Part shown: positions 42,517 through 50,721 of the stretch, one piece after another
Layout of the letters: each line of letters begins with the position of its first letter
Position numbering within the stretch: the first letter of the stretch is position 1
NCBI GenBank assembly: GCA_003480425.1
Contig: QUJA01000017.1
Span: 1-50,721 of the forward strand
Source of the DNA: Firmicutes bacterium AM31-12AC
GTDB lineage: Bacteria > Bacillota > Clostridia > Lachnospirales > Lachnospiraceae
Direction of reading: 5' to 3'
Length of the DNA: 50,721 nt
The notes under the pieces: model-generated
Seen by the model: the letters and a program-made list of their open reading frames with translations, nothing else
Databases searched by the model: none
What the model was told of the DNA's origin: nothing
Program-made: the position numbers and the translations under genes

Positions 42517-44886
42517 ATGGAAAAGCAAAAAATACAGATTTTATCCAATATACAAGAAGCTCCACATTCTCATAAGAACATAGAACTTCTATATATTCTT
42601 ATAGGAAAGGTGGATATTACAATAAATGGAGAAAGTTTTCAGGCAAATTCGAAAGACATAATACTGATTAATTCAGAGGAAATTCATGCCTGGAAGGAAC
42701 ATGGAAATGCATTGCTATGCAGAATGTATGTTGACTATTATAAATTAAAACAAGTCATAAAAAAAGAAAAAGTAGTTTTTAAGTGTAATAGTATTATAAA
42801 TCCAGAGATTGATTATGCAAGACTTCGTTATATTTTGGAAACTATTTTAAGAAAATATCAGGAAGAACCGGATGGGTTTTGGGTAAAGAGCTTATATTAT
42901 TCTCTTCTGGAAGCATTGAAAGCACAGTATCTGGATAAAGAGAGAAGTCTGGATGATTATGAGACAATAAACGGTAAAGTAAAAGATGTTTTAGATTATA
43001 TACAGAACAACTATCAACGCACATTAAATCTAAGTGAAATTGCAAAACGATATTATATATCAGAATCGGCATTTTCTCGATTCTTTAAAAGAGAAATCGG
43101 TGTTGGATTTACGGAGTATGTAAGAAATGTACGGCTTGAACATGCAAAAGAAGAATTGCAGTTTTCGAATCAATCGATTACGGAGATTTCTTATGATTGT
43201 GGTTTCTCTAACATTTCTGTATTTAATAAAAATTTCAAGCAGGTATTTTCTATTACACCGAAAGAATACAGAAAAAATATAAAACAAAAAGAAACAGTGC
43301 CACAAGAGTCGGATATGATTGGTTTGGCAACTTATTTGGAGTATTCACAGAAGAAAAAACAACAAATCGAAAAAACTGAGCAGAAGATTTGTCTGGATTT
43401 ACAACAGAGCAGATTATTGAAGAATGCAGCAAAGACAAGTATGAATGTTGGAATGTTTGCAGATTTATTAGAAGCGAAGGTACAAAAACATGTGGCAACT
43501 GCAATTGAAAATCTGGGCTTGAAATATATTCATATTGCAAACCCGTTTGATCCGGTATTAAAAATCCGTTCAGGACATGAGACAGAGCAGATGAACTTTG
43601 AAAAAGTAGACTCTGTATTAGATTTCTTGTTGGAACAGGGAGTTTGTCCGGTATTGGAATTGTCGGAGCGGCGTAGAAAAATGATTGTGACAATTGGCTC
43701 GGATGATGTACTGGAAAAGACAAAAATGGAGCCTGTCTTTTTATCGCTGGAAGAGTGGGAGCAGGTACTAACAGCTCTTATAGAACATTTGACAGAGTAT
43801 TACACGGCAAAAGAAGTAAGTAAATGGATGTTTGAAATCTGGTGTGATCCAGAGCAGGTGACTGGTATAGGGAAAATCCCGTATAAGAAGTTGTATAAAC
43901 GTACATGGCAAATTATTAAAAGATACATACCGGAAGCAAAAATCGGTGGCAGTGGGTTGAATGCAACAATGCCGGGAAATGTATTGAGAGAACAGCTTTG
44001 CTGGTGGAAAGACAGATATGATCGTCCAGATTTTCTGACATTTATGAGTTATCCATATCAGGTAGAAAGACAAGAAGAACAAGTGGCAGGAAAACAGTAT
44101 AGCTTACTTAGCATTGAATCGGATACACATTTTGTTAAGCAAGATATTGATGCTTATCATGCATTACTTGATTCAATTGAATATCCGGCTACTCCAATAT
44201 GGCTGACAGAGTGGAATACCTCACTTTCAGAGAGAAATATTTATAATGACAGTTGTGCAAAGGCGTGTCATATGTTGATGCAGATGGTAGATGCAACAGA
44301 AGAATTGGATCAAATGAACTATAGCAGCATTAGTGACTGGACGGTTCAGTATTTTGATTCTACTTCTCCGCTGATTGGTGCAACCGGTTTGATTACGAAA
44401 GATGGTATATTAAAGCCGGCATATTATGCGATGGAATTCTGGGGATGGATGGGAGAAAGACTGATTGGAAAAGGGCAGCACTATATTGCAACTTCACAAC
44501 ACAGAGAAACCATTCAGATTCTGGCATTTAATGCAAAGCAGTTTAGTTATAGCTATAACATGAAAGCTGAAAATTCTCTTGAAGTAAAAGAACTTCCTTT
44601 TATATTCAAGAATAATGATAAGTTGAAACTGCAGTTTGAATTAAAAAATATGCGAGAGGGAAAACATAAAATTTGTATGTACAGGGTGAGTGAGTCTTGT
44701 GGAAATGTGCTGGCAGAATGGGGGAAACTTGGATATTCGAAAGAGTTGATGCGCTCGGAAATTTCTTATTTAAAACAAATTTGTATTCCACGCATGGAAG
44801 TGAGATATATGCAAACAAAAAAGGATATATTGGAATTTGAACTAGTTCTGGAATCAAATGAGATGGCATTTGTACAAATATTATGA
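42517..44886 (+). CDS. AraC-type regulator fused to GH39-like domain
   Basis: A 789-residue protein. The N-terminal ~110 residues are cupin-like (SHKNIELLYILIGKVDI ... DIILINSEEIHAW). Two AraC HTH motifs cover ~145-255 (LSEIAKRYYISESAFSRFFKREIG; ITEISYDCGFSNISVFNKNFK ... TPKEYR). After a linker, residues ~300-789 form a GH39-like barrel (WMFEIWCDPEQ; IGGSGLNA; LTEWNTSLSERNIYND; GATGLITKDGILKPAYYAMEF). The nucleophile Glu565 in LTEWN is present, but the usual Asn-Glu acid/base pair is Cys443-Asp444, so hydrolysis is unlikely and sugar sensing is the better guess. No membrane segment or signal peptide. It likely controls the symporter-esterase pair behind it. Confidence 0.9.
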   Translation: MEKQKIQILSNIQEAPHSHKNIELLYILIGKVDITINGESFQANSKDIILINSEEIHAWKEHGNALLCRMYVDYYKLKQVIKKEKVVFKCNSIINPEIDYARLRYILETILRKYQEEPDGFWVKSLYYSLLEALKAQYLDKERSLDDYETINGKVKDVLDYIQNNYQRTLNLSEIAKRYYISESAFSRFFKREIGVGFTEYVRNVRLEHAKEELQFSNQSITEISYDCGFSNISVFNKNFKQVFSITPKEYRKNIKQKETVPQESDMIGLATYLEYSQKKKQQIEKTEQKICLDLQQSRLLKNAAKTSMNVGMFADLLEAKVQKHVATAIENLGLKYIHIANPFDPVLKIRSGHETEQMNFEKVDSVLDFLLEQGVCPVLELSERRRKMIVTIGSDDVLEKTKMEPVFLSLEEWEQVLTALIEHLTEYYTAKEVSKWMFEIWCDPEQVTGIGKIPYKKLYKRTWQIIKRYIPEAKIGGSGLNATMPGNVLREQLCWWKDRYDRPDFLTFMSYPYQVERQEEQVAGKQYSLLSIESDTHFVKQDIDAYHALLDSIEYPATPIWLTEWNTSLSERNIYNDSCAKACHMLMQMVDATEELDQMNYSSISDWTVQYFDSTSPLIGATGLITKDGILKPAYYAMEFWGWMGERLIGKGQHYIATSQHRETIQILAFNAKQFSYSYNMKAENSLEVKELPFIFKNNDKLKLQFELKNMREGKHKICMYRVSESCGNVLAEWGKLGYSKELMRSEISYLKQICIPRMEVRYMQTKKDILEFELVLESNEMAFVQIL

Positions 44887-44928
44887 CAGAGATTTCAGAA
44901 AAAATATAATTATGCTATTATGAAAAAA

Positions 44929-44970
44929 GAAGCAAAAATCGACAAAAAAGTATTTGATTTTTGCTTCTTT
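44929..44970 (+). terminator. Rho-independent terminator
   Basis: Stem GAAGCAAAAATC / GATTTTTGCTTC with a 15-base loop and TTTT tail, about 40 bases past the AraC-GH39 stop. Confidence 0.88.
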
Positions 44971-45085
44971 TGCGTTGGATAAGTTTTAAAATCAAACAGG
45001 ATTAACTATAGGATAAAAATAGATAAGTTTTTCGTTCTTATAAATTTTAAAATATAAACATCAAAGGAAAAGGAGGGTGGCTTCA

Positions 45086-46486
45086 ATGAAAGCTGAAAAC
45101 ACGACAAAAGAAAATGTAGGACCGATTCAAGTTGGTGCATATGGAATAGGAAACTTTGCATGTCAGCTATCTTTTACAATGGTTAACATGTATCTTGCCT
45201 ATTTTTATACCGATGTATTTGGATTGTCAGCAACTGCAGTAGCAACGCTTCTGTTAGTAGCAAAAGTATGGGATGGTATCAATGATCCGATGATGGGAGC
45301 AATCATGGATAAAACTTATCGAAAGGTGGGAGGGTATCGCACATACATTATTGCCGGAGCAATTGCATTGGTAGTATTTACGATTTTGACATTTAGTGTA
45401 CCGAATTTTGGCAGTACAACAAAGCTTATTTATGCATATGTTACATATATTGGTCTTGGAATGGCTTATACAGTAATGAATGTACCATTTAATGCTTTGC
45501 CATCAAGAATGACAGATACACCAAAACGACTGAACCAGTTATTTGCTTCTTCCATGTGGGCAGGAGCTCTTGGAAGTACAGTGCTTGGAATGTGTACAAT
45601 GCCGTTAATCATGTTCCTGGGAAAGGGCGTACAAGAAGCCGGATATCAGAAGACAGCAATTGCTTATGCAGTTATTTCGCTTCCATTAGTATTGATTATG
45701 GTGCATTTTTGTAAGGAAAATCCGAAGCTTGCAAAAGCAAAAGAAATTGCAGCATCAAAAAATGGAAATCAGGGAACAACATTTTTGGGATTTTTCAAAT
45801 CTATTTTCACAAATAAGAATCTGCTTTGTGTTTATGCATACATGTTTTGTGCAATGTTTAGTCAGATCGGAAGAGCATGTACAGCCTTTTATTATTACAT
45901 GTTCTGTGTAGGTAATATGGCTCTGGCTTCAGTGTTGATGTCATTGGCGGGCTTGGTTAGCCTGGTACTGATTCCAATTGTTCCTTCTTTGATTGGAAAA
46001 TTTGGAAAGAAAAAGATAGTAATTGTATCACAGATCATTCAGATTGTTGGTCTTGTTATGATGTTTGCTGGTCCATATACTAATATTCCTTATACAATTG
46101 TAGCAAATCTGGTTTATGGTCTTGGTGGAGGCTATAGTGCATGTGTAGGATCTATGATTGTAGATGCATTGGATAATTATGAATATCAGACAGGTGTCAG
46201 AAATGATGGAGTTGCATTTGCATTTAACGGATTAATGACAAAGATTTCTTCTGCAATTGCAGGTTCTGTAGGACTTATGGTTATGGCTGCATTTGGGTAT
46301 ACAAATGGTGCGGATTTAACTGCAAGAGCTCTGACAGGTATCAATGTGGGTGTTAATATTGTTCCACTTGTGGTAGCAGCAATCGCAATTATTCCGATGT
46401 TAATTTTTGATTTGAATGAAGAAAAGATGGAAAAAGTCCGTGGAGAGTTAAAGGAAAGAAGAGAAGCACTCTTAAACGAGCAATAA
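45086..46486 (+). CDS. GPH-family sugar:cation symporter, divergent third copy
   Basis: A 466-residue GPH symporter (YTDVFGLSATAVATLLLVAKVWDGINDPMMGAIMDKT ... GYRTYI), clearly of the same family as the two on the left but far less similar to them than they are to each other; a different substrate is likely. About 12 membrane segments. The ATG at 45086 is best spaced from AGGAGG; the in-frame GTG at 45077 abuts it. The esterase gene follows after 22 bases, repeating the symporter-esterase pairing seen at 4517-7499. Confidence 0.92.
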   Translation: MKAENTTKENVGPIQVGAYGIGNFACQLSFTMVNMYLAYFYTDVFGLSATAVATLLLVAKVWDGINDPMMGAIMDKTYRKVGGYRTYIIAGAIALVVFTILTFSVPNFGSTTKLIYAYVTYIGLGMAYTVMNVPFNALPSRMTDTPKRLNQLFASSMWAGALGSTVLGMCTMPLIMFLGKGVQEAGYQKTAIAYAVISLPLVLIMVHFCKENPKLAKAKEIAASKNGNQGTTFLGFFKSIFTNKNLLCVYAYMFCAMFSQIGRACTAFYYYMFCVGNMALASVLMSLAGLVSLVLIPIVPSLIGKFGKKKIVIVSQIIQIVGLVMMFAGPYTNIPYTIVANLVYGLGGGYSACVGSMIVDALDNYEYQTGVRNDGVAFAFNGLMTKISSAIAGSVGLMVMAAFGYTNGADLTARALTGINVGVNIVPLVVAAIAIIPMLIFDLNEEKMEKVRGELKERREALLNEQ

Positions 46487-46508
46487 AAACGGGAGAAATT
46501 TGGTTAAT

Positions 46509-47837
46509 ATGAAATTAGTAACAACAAAAACAGGTAAAATAGAAGGGATAGAAGCAGAAGGATATACAATATTCAAAGGAATTCCATATGCAAAACCACC
46601 GGTAGGAGCGTTGCGATGGAAAGCACCTCAGCCGATAGAACCATGGGATGGGGTGTATCATGCAGATAGATTCCGCGAACGTGGCTGGCAGGAGGCAGAT
46701 ACAGAAGGAGAAGTACCTTTCTGGAAAGAAAAATTAGTAAAGGAATTTTATGATCTTCCAGAGTATATACCGGAGATGAGCGAAGACAGTCTGTATTTGA
46801 ATATTTGGACTCCTGCAGAAAAGCCAGATGAGAAACTTCCGGTCGCATTTTGGATTCACGGTGGTGGCTTTGGAAGCGGTTGGAGTTGGGAAAAAGAATT
46901 TGACGGAGAAGCATATTGTAAAAAAGGCGTTATTTTGGTAACGATTGCGTATCGTCTTGGAATGTGGGGAAATTTAGTACACCCATGGTTAAATGAAGAA
47001 AATGAGCATGGAGTTTCTGGAAATTATGGAATTCTGGATCAGATTGAAGCATTGAAGTGGGTATATGAAAATATTGAAAACTTTGGTGGAGATCCGAATA
47101 ACATTACCGTGTTTGGTCAATCTGCGGGTGCAATGAGCACGCAGTTCCTTGTATCGACAGAGCTATCCGGGAATATGATTTCAAAGGCAATTTTTCAAAG
47201 TGGAGGTGCTCATAATAACGAATCTCTGGGAGGTCATACATGGGAAGAGACACAGAAGATTGGAGAAGAATTCATAACTTACACAGGAGCTGCTTCATTA
47301 GAAGAACTGCGAAAGATACCTGCCGAAAAATTGGAGCGAATGGCAGAAGAATTTGCAGCAATGAAGCATGAGATGATTTTATTTATGCCGGTGACAGATG
47401 GATATGTGTTTAAAGAAAATACAACAGATTGTTTGAATAATAATCATGTAAAACAGATTCCGTATATGCTGGGAACAACAGAAGCTGATTTGTTTGTGAC
47501 TCCGGAAATGATTGAAAGTGGAGAAAAAACAGCCCTTTATAAAGGATGCATTGAATGGAGTGAAAAAGCAGAAGAACTTTGGGGTCAACCATCTTATGTA
47601 TATTATTTTAAGAGACATCTTCCGGGGGATGATTGGGGAGCGTTTCATTGCGCAGAGTTATGGTATATGTTTGGAACGATGGACCGTTGTTGGAGACCGT
47701 GGGAAGAACATGATAGAAAATTGAGTGAAGATATGCTGAATTATTGGACACACTTTATGCGTACAGGAAAACCAACAGATGGAGATGACTGGAAACCTTG
47801 TACAAAAGAAAATCCGTATGTGAAAGAATTTGAATAG
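46509..47837 (+). CDS. Type-B carboxylesterase, second
   Basis: A 442-residue carboxylesterase with FKGIPYAKPPVGALRWK, SEDSLYLN (residues 91-98), HGGGF (117-121) and the nucleophile elbow GQSAG with Ser205; GAFHCAELWYMFG carries the likely His. It is shorter than, and only distantly similar to, the enzyme encoded at 5922-7499. No signal peptide, so it acts on imported substrate, probably on acylated sugars. An in-frame TTG at 46500 is closer to GGGAG, so the start is uncertain by three residues. Confidence 0.9.
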   Translation: MKLVTTKTGKIEGIEAEGYTIFKGIPYAKPPVGALRWKAPQPIEPWDGVYHADRFRERGWQEADTEGEVPFWKEKLVKEFYDLPEYIPEMSEDSLYLNIWTPAEKPDEKLPVAFWIHGGGFGSGWSWEKEFDGEAYCKKGVILVTIAYRLGMWGNLVHPWLNEENEHGVSGNYGILDQIEALKWVYENIENFGGDPNNITVFGQSAGAMSTQFLVSTELSGNMISKAIFQSGGAHNNESLGGHTWEETQKIGEEFITYTGAASLEELRKIPAEKLERMAEEFAAMKHEMILFMPVTDGYVFKENTTDCLNNNHVKQIPYMLGTTEADLFVTPEMIESGEKTALYKGCIEWSEKAEELWGQPSYVYYFKRHLPGDDWGAFHCAELWYMFGTMDRCWRPWEEHDRKLSEDMLNYWTHFMRTGKPTDGDDWKPCTKENPYVKEFE

Positions 47838-47877
47838 TACTTCAAAAATATATCATTATATTGGTTGAGAAACTTTA

Positions 47878-48082
47878 TATTATTATCCTACCCTGAAAAC
47901 ATATAAAGTATCTTAATATAAGAGAGGTCAAAATTAAATGTATAATTTTGACCTCTCTTGTTTTTTTGCGAAAAAGGGAAGGTGGTTTAAAGACAATGAA
48001 ATAGTCATATGTGGGGCAGTGAATATGTCGGTTGGATGTTATCCTAGTATCAACAAAGAAAACAAAACAGGAGGTAAGAAAA
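47878..48082 (+). repeat. Duplicated operon-boundary region, copy B, with terminator
   Basis: Counterpart of 41910-42112. It contains the terminator hairpin GAGAGGTCAAAATT / AATTTTGACCTCTC followed by T-rich bases (47920-47968), then AAGACAATGAAATAGTCAT and TAGTATCAACAAAGAAAACA before the AGGAGG of the oxidoreductase gene. The conserved part past the hairpin is presumably promoter or operator of the C-deglycosylation operon. Confidence 0.8.
47920..47968 (+). terminator. Rho-independent terminator after esterase
   Basis: AGAGAGGTCAAAATT pairs with AATTTTGACCTCTCT, with the run TTGTTTTTTT behind it. Confidence 0.9.
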
Positions 48083-49186
48083 ATGGGGAAATTAAAAGTA
48101 GGAATCATTGGATGCGGTGGTATTGCAAACCAGAAACATTTTCCGGCATTAAAGAATAATGCAGATTTGGCGGAGATGGTAGCATTTTGCGATATTATTG
48201 AAGAACGTGCGACAAAAGCAGCCGAAGAATATGGTGTAGAAGGTGCGAAAGTTTACACAGATTATCGTGAGCTTTTGGCTGATCCGAAAATCGATATCGT
48301 ACACATCTGTACTCCAAATGTATCTCATAGTAAGATCGCGGTAGATGCATTTGCAGCAAAGAAAAATGTATACTGTGAGAAACCAATGTCCCACAATCCA
48401 GAAGAAGCACAGAAGATGGTGGATGCATGGAAAGAATCAGGAATGAAATTTACAATCGGATATCAGAACAGATTCAGACCGGAAGTACAGAACTTACATG
48501 CTTCCTGCGAAAAAGGTGAATTGGGAGAGATTTACTATGGTAAAGCACATGCAGTTCGAAGAAGAGCAGTTCCGACATGGGGCGTATTTCCAAACAAAGC
48601 ATTGCAGGGCGGCGGTCCTCTGATCGACATCGGAACACATGCTCTGGATATTACATTGTGGTGTATGAACAACTATGACGTTGACAGTGTCAATGGATCT
48701 GTATATTACAAACTGGGACATCTTCCACAGGCAACAGAAGGTAACCTTTTCGGACCATGGGATCCGGAAACTTATGAAGTAGAAGATTCTGCAATGGGAT
48801 ACATCAAGATGAAAGATGGCGCAACGATCATGCTGGAAGCAAGCTGGGCACTGAATATCCTGGATTCCAGAGAAGCATCTACAACACTTTGCGGAACACT
48901 TGCCGGAGCAGAGATTCATTCCGGTATGAGCTATCCAAAGAATGAACTGATCTATAATCGTGGAAGAAACGGACAGTTAATGGAAGAGACAATCTCACCG
49001 GTTGGCTCCGTAGCATACTTCGGTGGTGGAAGCGGTGAAGAAGGAACAATCGATTGTAAACAGTGGCTGGAGGCAGTGAAAAATGATACAGAGCCGCTTG
49101 TAAAACCGGAAGAAGCATTGGTAGTAACAAAGGTTCTGGATGCAATCTATCGTTCGGCAGAGGCAAATAAAGAAATCAAATTCTAA
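48083..49186 (+). CDS. Gfo/Idh/MocA oxidoreductase (DgpA-like)
   Basis: A 367-residue oxidoreductase: KVGIIGCGGIANQKHFPAL (NAD binding), ICTPNVSHS, catalytic Lys in EKPMSHN (EKP 99-101) and GGPLIDIGTHALDITLW. The ATG at 48083 follows AGGAGG; the longer frame from 48032 lacks a site. It opens a three-gene operon with C-deglycosidase beta-like and alpha-like genes, the order of dgpABC in the puerarin-degrading bacterium PUE. There DgpA oxidises the C-linked glucose at C3 so that the C-C bond can be broken. Function here is inferred from family and gene order. Confidence 0.88.
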   Translation: MGKLKVGIIGCGGIANQKHFPALKNNADLAEMVAFCDIIEERATKAAEEYGVEGAKVYTDYRELLADPKIDIVHICTPNVSHSKIAVDAFAAKKNVYCEKPMSHNPEEAQKMVDAWKESGMKFTIGYQNRFRPEVQNLHASCEKGELGEIYYGKAHAVRRRAVPTWGVFPNKALQGGGPLIDIGTHALDITLWCMNNYDVDSVNGSVYYKLGHLPQATEGNLFGPWDPETYEVEDSAMGYIKMKDGATIMLEASWALNILDSREASTTLCGTLAGAEIHSGMSYPKNELIYNRGRNGQLMEETISPVGSVAYFGGGSGEEGTIDCKQWLEAVKNDTEPLVKPEEALVVTKVLDAIYRSAEANKEIKF

Positions 49187-49201
49187 AGGAGTAGATAGAA
49201 A

Positions 49202-49633
49202 ATGGGATTTGCAATGAGAATGGACTTCGTTGACGTTGTTGTTGATGACAGTTTAAAAAATGTGAAAGTAAATGGAAAAAATATCGGATATCAGTTTGAT
49301 ATTCGTCTGAGTTATTATCGTGGACATTTCCTTTCTGTAATTGATGAATTCGGTGTAAAGGTAGACGGAAAAGAAGTGCCAGCAGAAACAATTAAATTCT
49401 GTATTAATGGAAAAGAATTCAGTCCGATTGAATTTGATAAATGCTATACAGAATTCTGGCAGGTTATTGAACCGGCAACAATCAAAGTATTTTGTCCAGG
49501 GGGATTAAGTGAAGGGGAACATGATATTGATGTAACATTGTTCTTCCGCTCACCATATATGCCGATCGGACCAGATCACCAGTATATGCCGGTAGACAGC
49601 TGTGGAAGTAAACACATGAAGGTAATTGATTAG
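49202..49633 (+). CDS. C-glycoside deglycosidase beta-subunit-like (DUF6379)
   Basis: A 143-residue all-beta protein (MRMDFVDVVVDDSLKNVKVNGKNIGYQFDIRLSYYRGHFLSVIDEF ... LSEGEHDIDVTLFFRSPYMPIG ... YMPVDSCGSKHM). The length and pattern fit the DUF6379 family, whose characterised members (DgpB, DfgB, CarC) are small subunits of C-glycoside deglycosidases. It starts 15 bases after the oxidoreductase stop, and its last bases are followed immediately by the alpha-like gene, so a complex is expected. AAAGGAG precedes the ATG. Confidence 0.85.
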   Translation: MGFAMRMDFVDVVVDDSLKNVKVNGKNIGYQFDIRLSYYRGHFLSVIDEFGVKVDGKEVPAETIKFCINGKEFSPIEFDKCYTEFWQVIEPATIKVFCPGGLSEGEHDIDVTLFFRSPYMPIGPDHQYMPVDSCGSKHMKVID

Positions 49634-49649
49634 GAGGTGGACTGATATC

Positions 49650-50636
49650 ATGGCAAATGTAAAAACAGGAATTACATTATTTTCATTGACAGAACCGTAT
49701 GTAAAAGGAGAACTTGATCTGGAAGGTGTGATCAGAACAGCAGCAGAACTTGGTGCAGAAGGATATGAAATCGTAGCTGCACAGATGATTCCTTCTTATC
49801 CATATGTCAGTGATGAATTTGTAGCATTTATTGAGAAATGCAAAGAAAAATATGGAATCGGACCAATCTGTTATTCAGCTAATATGGACAGAGGTATGTT
49901 AAAAGACCGCGACCTGACAGAAGATGAGATGGTAGCAAGAGCTATTACAGATATTATTTCTGCAAATAAACTTGGCTGCACAGTTATGAGAGAGCAGTAT
50001 TTGTTATCTCCATCCGGACTGGTGCGGATTGCTCCATATGCAGAGGCCTATAATGTTCATGTAGGAATTGAAATTCATAATCCGGAAAGTCCGATTACAC
50101 CGGCCATTTTAGATTATGTAGAGGCAATCGAGAAGTCAGGAAGTAAATATATTGGATTTGTTCCGGATTTTGGATGCTTTGCGACAAAACCAAATAAACC
50201 TTACTGGGATCGTGCACTGGCAGCAGGTGCGACAGTAGAACAACTGGAGAAATGTGCACAGCTTCGTTACGATGAAGTCCCAATGGAAGAGGCAATGAAG
50301 ATTATGGCACCGGATATTGAAAAGTGTCCTCAGCTTGGCGGAACACTGAACAGTATGTATGGATTTGTACAGTTTAGAAAGAGCTGTACAAAAGAACTGG
50401 AAGGGCTGAAACGTATTATGCCATATTGTTTTGAGATGCATGGAAAATGTCATTACGTAGATGAAAATCTCCATGAAGTGGCAATTCCTTATGAGGAGAT
50501 CATTCCAGTTATAGCAGCTTCTGATTATGAAGGATACATTGTAACAGAATATGAGGCAGAAGGTGGTTATGACAGCATCGAGCAGACGACACGTCACGTT
50601 GCGATGGTGAAAAAATTGCTTAAGGAATGTGAGTAA
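49650..50636 (+). CDS. C-glycoside deglycosidase alpha-subunit-like TIM barrel
   Basis: A 328-residue xylose-isomerase-like barrel. Probable metal ligands are Glu141 (GIEIHN, with His143), Asp173 (VPDFGCF), His264 (FEMHGKCH) and Glu300/Glu302 (VTEYEAE). The length (about 330) and the pairing with the DUF6379 gene match DgpC/DfgA-type alpha subunits, which with Mn2+ cleave the C-C bond of 3-keto C-glycosides. The ATG at 49650 follows AGGAGG; the frame from 49626 begins before it. Unpaired homologues act on O-glycosides or as isomerases, so the exact substrate is open. It is the last gene, and the repeat at the window edge follows. Confidence 0.85.
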   Translation: MANVKTGITLFSLTEPYVKGELDLEGVIRTAAELGAEGYEIVAAQMIPSYPYVSDEFVAFIEKCKEKYGIGPICYSANMDRGMLKDRDLTEDEMVARAITDIISANKLGCTVMREQYLLSPSGLVRIAPYAEAYNVHVGIEIHNPESPITPAILDYVEAIEKSGSKYIGFVPDFGCFATKPNKPYWDRALAAGATVEQLEKCAQLRYDEVPMEEAMKIMAPDIEKCPQLGGTLNSMYGFVQFRKSCTKELEGLKRIMPYCFEMHGKCHYVDENLHEVAIPYEEIIPVIAASDYEGYIVTEYEAEGGYDSIEQTTRHVAMVKKLLKECE

Positions 50637-50649
50637 GGGATCCGACAGG

Positions 50650-50721
50650 GGGAGCCGATAGGGACGGAGTTTGGGAAGCCGATAGGGACGGAGTTTGTGG
50701 CTTTTTTGTTTACAAAAAAGC
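50650..50721. repeat. Palindromic repeat with tandem unit at right window edge
   Basis: The unit GCCGATAGGGACGGAGTTTG occurs twice (near 50654 and 50679). The second leads into GTGGCTTTTTTGTTTACAAAAAAGC, the start of a hairpin cut by the window edge. 50684-50707 is the exact reverse complement of 22-45. It also works as a terminator behind the deglycosidase operon. Confidence 0.75.

Overview
The window looks like a chromosomal contig from a gut Firmicute, most likely Lachnospiraceae. The reasons are A+T-rich host genes with AGGAGG ribosome sites, GPH sugar symporters, AraC/GH39 fusions, C-glycoside-cleaving gene families, and a conjugative element of the Clostridioides difficile CTn4 (CD1107-CD1115) type. 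Both window ends lie in the same palindromic repeat (1-45 and 50650-50721), so this may be a whole draft contig that stops at repeats.

Layout. Left host segment (243-10291): GPH symporter, AraC-GH39 regulator (frameshifted), second GPH symporter, type-B carboxylesterase, a decayed PD-(D/E)XK gene, a TIM-barrel sugar isomerase and an RpiR-type regulator. Integrated element (about 10297-39889, visibly G+C-richer): almost all genes on the minus strand. From the left these are a large serine recombinase, small conserved proteins, a sigma-like factor, a LanFEG/Cpr-like peptide-immunity cargo (lipoprotein, two permeases, ATPase, histidine kinase, response regulator, small HTH), an XRE repressor on plus, relaxase, a membrane protein, an HNH-nuclease-like cargo gene on plus, MobC, small mobile-element proteins, the transfer channel (NlpC/P60, VirB4, PrgI, VirB6, Maff2, VirD4, PcfB), ArdA, a C5 methyltransferase and ParB. 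Right host segment (40005-50636): TIM isomerase, Gfo/Idh oxidoreductase, truncated isomerase, intact AraC-GH39 regulator, GPH symporter, carboxylesterase, then oxidoreductase plus C-deglycosidase beta-like and alpha-like genes in the order of the puerarin dgpABC system.

The two host segments are probably one catabolic island of about 21 kb, split by the element. Inferred logic: GPH symporters import a plant glycoside, esterases remove acyl groups, a Gfo/Idh enzyme oxidises the sugar at C3, and the beta/alpha TIM pair cleaves the C- (or O-) glycosidic bond. AraC proteins carrying an apparently inactivated GH39 domain would sense the ligand. The island shows repeated duplication and loss: paralogous symporters, esterases and regulators, a truncated isomerase, and a transporter tail stranded after an esterase.

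The element holds the least familiar features. A 23-bp palindrome occurs 19 times, mostly between a stop codon and the next ribosome site. Four copies lie inside genes and all are read in one frame. Its attachment site is an operator-like palindrome next to the RpiR gene. Its recombinase and relaxase operons share a promoter/operator block. Seven genes across the window each lack exactly one base, mostly in short homopolymers, which points first to sequencing or assembly error.
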